A stretch of DNA of 64,000 nt. Origin: Eutypella sp. D-1. Taxonomy: Eukaryota; Ascomycota; Sordariomycetes; Xylariales; Diatrypaceae. The stretch spans positions 992,001-1,056,000 of the forward strand of contig JAJTTP010000008.1 of assembly GCA_023313575.1 (NCBI GenBank), given 5' to 3'. The notes beneath the pieces are model-generated. The model worked only from the letters and a program-made list of their open reading frames with translations. It did no database searches and was not told the DNA's origin. This document shows, one piece after another, positions 60,001 to 64,000 of this stretch. Position 1 is the stretch's first letter, and the number at the start of each line of letters is the position of its first letter. Position numbers and translations under genes: made by a program.

Positions 60001-61066
60001 CTCTACCCCGTATGTAGCCTACGAGACCGACCCGACCGTGCGGTTGGGAGGTTGTGCGCGCGCCCGTTCACTTTCTCGTAAGGAAATACATACTAACAGC
60101 ACAGCTCAAGCACGTACCTACGAACGAACCTGTAAGGGAAAAACCTGCAATATGTAACGGCTTTGCTTTTCACGTATGTAGCCAAGTCGAGGGTCGTCGT
60201 TGTCGTGTATCGGTATCGTCATGTGTAACGGTAACATGACTGATGAAAATAAAATGTAAGTGACAGGTCGAGTGCCACCAGTAAGGTTCACCAACCCAGT
60301 TCACCACCAGATCAGCCAACCACGGAGCTCCCGAGAATTAGATAGTTAGGCCATAAGGAAAAAGGGTCATCTACCAATATGCAACATATACAACCGTAAT
60401 TTAAACTTCGCAAGTACGCAACATGGACATACCTAAAGTAGGTATGCATGCTTAATAGATAATGGATGGATGGTAGGCCCTGCCTGTACTTCGTAAATAG
60501 GCAAACAAGCAAATGAACAAGAAGAAATGTGAATGCGCGGGCGGCCCTTACATCTCGCTCACGCCCTTGCTCACCGCATTTACGGCAACCCAAGCTGTAA
60601 AACGTCCGTTGTGTAGGGGGTGTGTCGGAGGGAATGCCGGGTAAAGTAAGGTAGAAAGAGAGACGTATAGGGTGCACATAACCTACACTCACTCAGCCAA
60701 GGCCACCGGTATGTTTTCACGGCCAAAACGGTGGCTTTCTTTTTCTTCTAACTCGCATCTGTCATGTCAGGAGTTAAAAGCCAACGTACAAGAATCATTA
60801 TCTATATATATTACGAACAGGGGCGGGGTCTTGAAACCCCCTCGATCAAGCCTTTTTAGCAAACAGTCCAAAGACAGGACGAGAGTATTTTCTATGTACT
60901 GAAAGGGCAGCTCGAGTAAGGGACGATGGGTACACTCGATTGCACTATGTGCGTAATGCAGGGGGTGGGAGCACATCGCGTCGTCAGCCACTAAACAAGA
61001 TCGCATTCCTAGACGACATCCATCATGCAAAAAAGAAAACGGGGAGTACATGATGCTGCCTGGCCT

Positions 61067-64000
61067 CTATCTGTAATCCCGACCGCCGCCTCTATAGCCT
61101 CCCCTTCCGCCTCCTCCGTACGACCGCTGATCTCTATCGCGTCCATTGTAAGACGGAGGGGGGCGGTTGTATTGGTTCCCGTAATTCCCGTAGGAGCCAT
61201 TGTACGCGGGGGGCGGCGGCGGCGGCGGCGCGTATCCGCCGTAATTGCCTCCATAGCCGCCGCCACCGTTGACCTGGCCAGGCGGGGGGATTGGAGGTGG
61301 CCCGTTACCGAATCCCGGGTACGCACCACCAAACCCTGGGAACCCAGGGGGTGGCGGCACCCATCCGGGAGGAGGGATGGGAGGGGGTGGGTAGGCATTG
61401 TTGCGGTTTTGGTAGCCTCCCTGATACGGCGGCCCTCGATCCGGGCCGGGCCTGTCTCTCCTAGAATCAGGTCCATAGTTGATCCGGCCACGCCCGCCAC
61501 CATCATTATATTGGCGGCCCAGAGGCACACCACCGTGGCTCCGTCCGGAATTCCGCATCTTTCCCTTCAATTCCTCGACGTCGTGGCGATTCAATGCAGG
61601 TGTCGGCGGTGCGACACCACGCAACAGCATGGACTTGTGAATATGCTGACTGCTCGGCATATCGTAGAAGACACTATGTAGGCTGGGTTAGCTGCGAATT
61701 TCACATCACATCAGCTAGTATAGAACTTACGTTAAGGAGCGGTCATCTTCAAGGTCTGGCATAGACTTCCTCTCCAGCGGGTATTCCAAGGGGCCGTGTG
61801 GGAGATAGTCGGGCAACTTCTCGACCTTTCCTGCTAACCCCTGACTCACGCGCGGGTTCAGCTTGTACACAGGCGCGCCCTGCTTCTTGGAATAGAAGTT
61901 GCTGATGATGTCGTCATACAGCTCCTGGTTCGCCTCAGAGAGTATAAGTATTTCCCTCCCTGGTTCGTTCCGAGCCGAGTCTTCCTCACTTAGATTAGGG
62001 TACCGCTTCTCCACTTCGGCCAAGAGCCGTGGCATTTCGATGAAAGGGAGAAGCGCAACACCTTGCCAAGCCATCTTCTTGCCGTTGAGGTCGACCACGA
62101 AATCTTCGGGATAGAAGTCTATGATGGGGCTGTCGGGATCAGTCATGAGGTCATGGAAGATGTCCGGCAGAACATGCTTCGAAGCTGCAGGCTGGACGCT
62201 CATGAGCTGCTCGAACGGTCTGGCGGTCCTTCCCTTCTCGAAGGTGATATTAACCTGGGAGATGTCCACGAAATCCTGGGCAAAGGGGGCATAATGATAC
62301 GGATAAAACCATTCCCATGAAGGGCATCCCTGGTAGTAGTACTGTAGCACCCAGGCCAGACCCTCGACGTATGAGCGGGCAACTTTACGCCGGAACTCAA
62401 CATCCTGTGGATCCACGTGGAACTTTTGTTCGTAGTACCTGTCCGCGTAACCTTCTTCCCACAACCGCACCGTATCAACAGCTTCCTTCTCGTCATCATT
62501 GCCGGCATTTGAGCTGCTGTCGGGAGTGCCGACATCCTCCTTCGTGATCATGTCCGCTTTGCGTTTGCCAAGAGCAGATGCAGGCTGCGCACTGGAGCTA
62601 TCAGCACCACTAGCATCCGCATCAACGCTTGAATCGCCAGTGTCAGACTTGTTTTCATCGCCATCTGCACCTGTCTTCGCTTGTAGCCGGCTCTTCAAAA
62701 CAGCAGCTGCGCTTTTGTTCGCGTCGTTGGCATTGTTGGCGGCTCGATTTACGATCATGTCGTGTGTAAGATTCTGTGGAGGACCAGCAGGGAGGCCACC
62801 TTGGGCGTCATCTCCGTGCGATTTTCTCTTATTTCCCCTATTCCTCCTCTCTTCGTGCATCTTTCTCCGCTTGAAACTAGCCTCCCTGCGATCTTCAGTC
62901 TCCTTCCGCCGTCGAAAAATCGCATCTTCCTGCTTAGCCAGGCCGTCCAGAATCAGCTGGGCTCTCCCAAGGTCGATGTGGCCATCTTTGGTTACGTAGC
63001 CACCCATAGAAGGCAAATTGTCCCGCCAGATTGCGGTAAGCGTATCGATCGAATTTTCTCGGATCTCCAGGGCAGGAAGATGAGGCAAGAAATCGTTGCC
63101 GACGAAGCAGAACATGAAAACCCAATCATCAATAGCGCGCTCCAGATCGAACCGGAAAGGCAGTCCCGGCACATGCAACTCCACAGCCAAGTACTCGCGC
63201 AAGACCGAGACATGGAGCCAAATGAAGGGTTTCAAAGCAGGTGCCTTTTCGTCCTTCTCATCAAATTCGCCTTGTTTCTTCTTCTCCTCGCCACGACAAT
63301 TTCTCTCCTCGTGACCCTTTTGTCCGCAAAGTTTACAGATCTTAGCCCTCGAGTCTTGCGCGAAGACGTCCTCGCGCAGAACGCGGAAATGGGGCTCGTG
63401 GGTAGCCAACCCCAACATGATCAGGTCGGCGTCTAGGCCGTAGATAACATGGCGCGTATTGGGGTCATGATCCGGTGATGTCCTCTGAGAACGAACAAAG
63501 TTCATAATCTTGTGCTCACCTTCTCCAGGAACGGTGGCATCGGAAATGATGACCTTCATCTTAGCCCATCCGGGATCAGTGTTGAATTTATAGGCACACC
63601 AATACCTCAGGCTCCCAGCAAGAATATCCATGAAGGGTGTTCCGGGAGTGATGGAGTTTGAATCGAATGCCTTCTTAGTCATAGACTCGAGGGTATCAGC
63701 TGGAAGAACACCACCGTTCTGTTGCTTAAGCATCTTAAGCAGCTCCTCCTTATCTGCCGCCTTCTCTTTTGCTTCCTGGGCTGAACGGAATCGTCTGGAA
63801 CGTTGCTGGTTCATCTTTGCGCGGGGAGCGACACCGTCGATAGCAATCATCAGCAACTTCTTGGGGCGGACCATATTGACGACTCGATCGGTGTACTTGA
63901 ATATAGCCAACATCATCTCCTCCTCATCTTTGGGGGCCGGCCGGTCTTCAGGGTGCGAACAGGGGTGTACTATTCCGTTCATATCGAGATAAAGGTTGTC
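61067..64000 (-). CDS. RAT1: nuclear 5'-3' exoribonuclease Rat1 (Xrn2), 5' end outside the window
   Basis: Two exons are visible: 64000-61731, open at the window edge, and 61673-61067 (GTAAGT donor, TAG acceptor), together 958 residues. The N-terminus is missing; the first visible residues are DNLYLDMNGIVHPCSHPEDR. The XRN catalytic region is clear: MIAIDGVAPRAKMNQQRSRR, VPGEGEHKIMNFVR, YGLDADLIMLGLATHEPHF and FVGNDFLPHLP. A CCHC zinc knuckle (CKLCGQKGHEERNC) is typical of Rat1 rather than Xrn1. A charged low-complexity insert is followed by the WVLQYYYQGCPSWEWFYPYH block and KLNPRVSQGL. The second exon encodes a Pro/Gly-rich, RGG-like tail ending GGRDYR. The enzyme degrades nuclear RNAs and ends RNA polymerase II transcription (torpedo), working with Rai1. 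Confidence 0.96.

Larger units (their letters stand above)
56192..61066. other. gene-free, microsatellite-rich region, about 4.9 kb
   Basis: Lies between the 5' end of the RasGAP gene and the 3' end of RAT1, so it holds the RasGAP promoter and leader and the RAT1 3' region. It carries pentamer, GAT/ATG, GT and TGTGCG repeats, many TACCTA/TAGGTA motifs and a T/A-rich character. Open frames here start at non-ATG codons or are low complexity. No gene seen. Confidence 0.55.

Noticed and set aside
61025..61681. 218-codon plus-strand frame
   Set aside because: Antisense to the RGG/Pro-rich tail of RAT1.

Overview
The window is nuclear DNA of a filamentous ascomycete (Pezizomycotina, most likely a Sordariomycete; the class is inference). 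The evidence is the gene content: a 2577-residue IRA/neurofibromin-type RasGAP, the nuclear exoribonuclease Rat1, the nucleolar helicase Has1, a MutY glycosylase, a fungal-type binuclear-zinc regulator and several secreted fungal families. The introns agree: they are mostly 50-110 bp with GTRNGT-like donors, CTAAC/CTGAC branch sites and YAG ends. Every spliced model below was built by eye from donor/acceptor sites and checked for frame, and each closes on an exact number of codons.

Left part (1-14 kb): a stomatin-like SPFH protein (minus), a decayed pseudogene of a Rieske/FAD oxidoreductase (4.9-5.8 kb), a small unknown protein (6.1-6.5 kb), then a fungal transcription factor with only half of the usual Zn2Cys6 cluster. 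That regulator is transcribed away from a D-tagatose 3-epimerase-type sugar epimerase, so the two share a 510-bp promoter region. A pirin with an N-terminal hydrophobic extension and a possible 114-residue protein follow.

Middle (15-42 kb): a secreted GH5 exo-1,3-beta-glucanase; a membrane protein whose exterior is built of repeated RRQ-marked modules, including five nearly identical 21-residue repeats; a fumarylacetoacetate hydrolase-family enzyme; a secreted cyanovirin-N-type lectin in four small exons; Has1; a 5.4-kb stretch without recognisable genes; a Cys/His zinc-finger protein; an alpha/beta hydrolase; a three-exon gene for an 82-residue protein; and a secreted GH29 alpha-L-fucosidase. 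The carbohydrate-active and lectin genes are scattered among unrelated genes and do not look like one operon-like cluster.

Right part (42-64 kb): a MutY adenine glycosylase, a secreted DUF1996 protein, the 13-exon RasGAP, a 4.9-kb microsatellite-rich gene-free region upstream of it, and the 3' part of RAT1, which runs off the window edge. These housekeeping genes look intact. I saw no rRNA, tRNA, CRISPR array or intact transposon. The most unusual items are the RRQ-module membrane protein, the half zinc cluster next to the sugar epimerase, the cyanovirin-like lectin and the small 82-residue gene.
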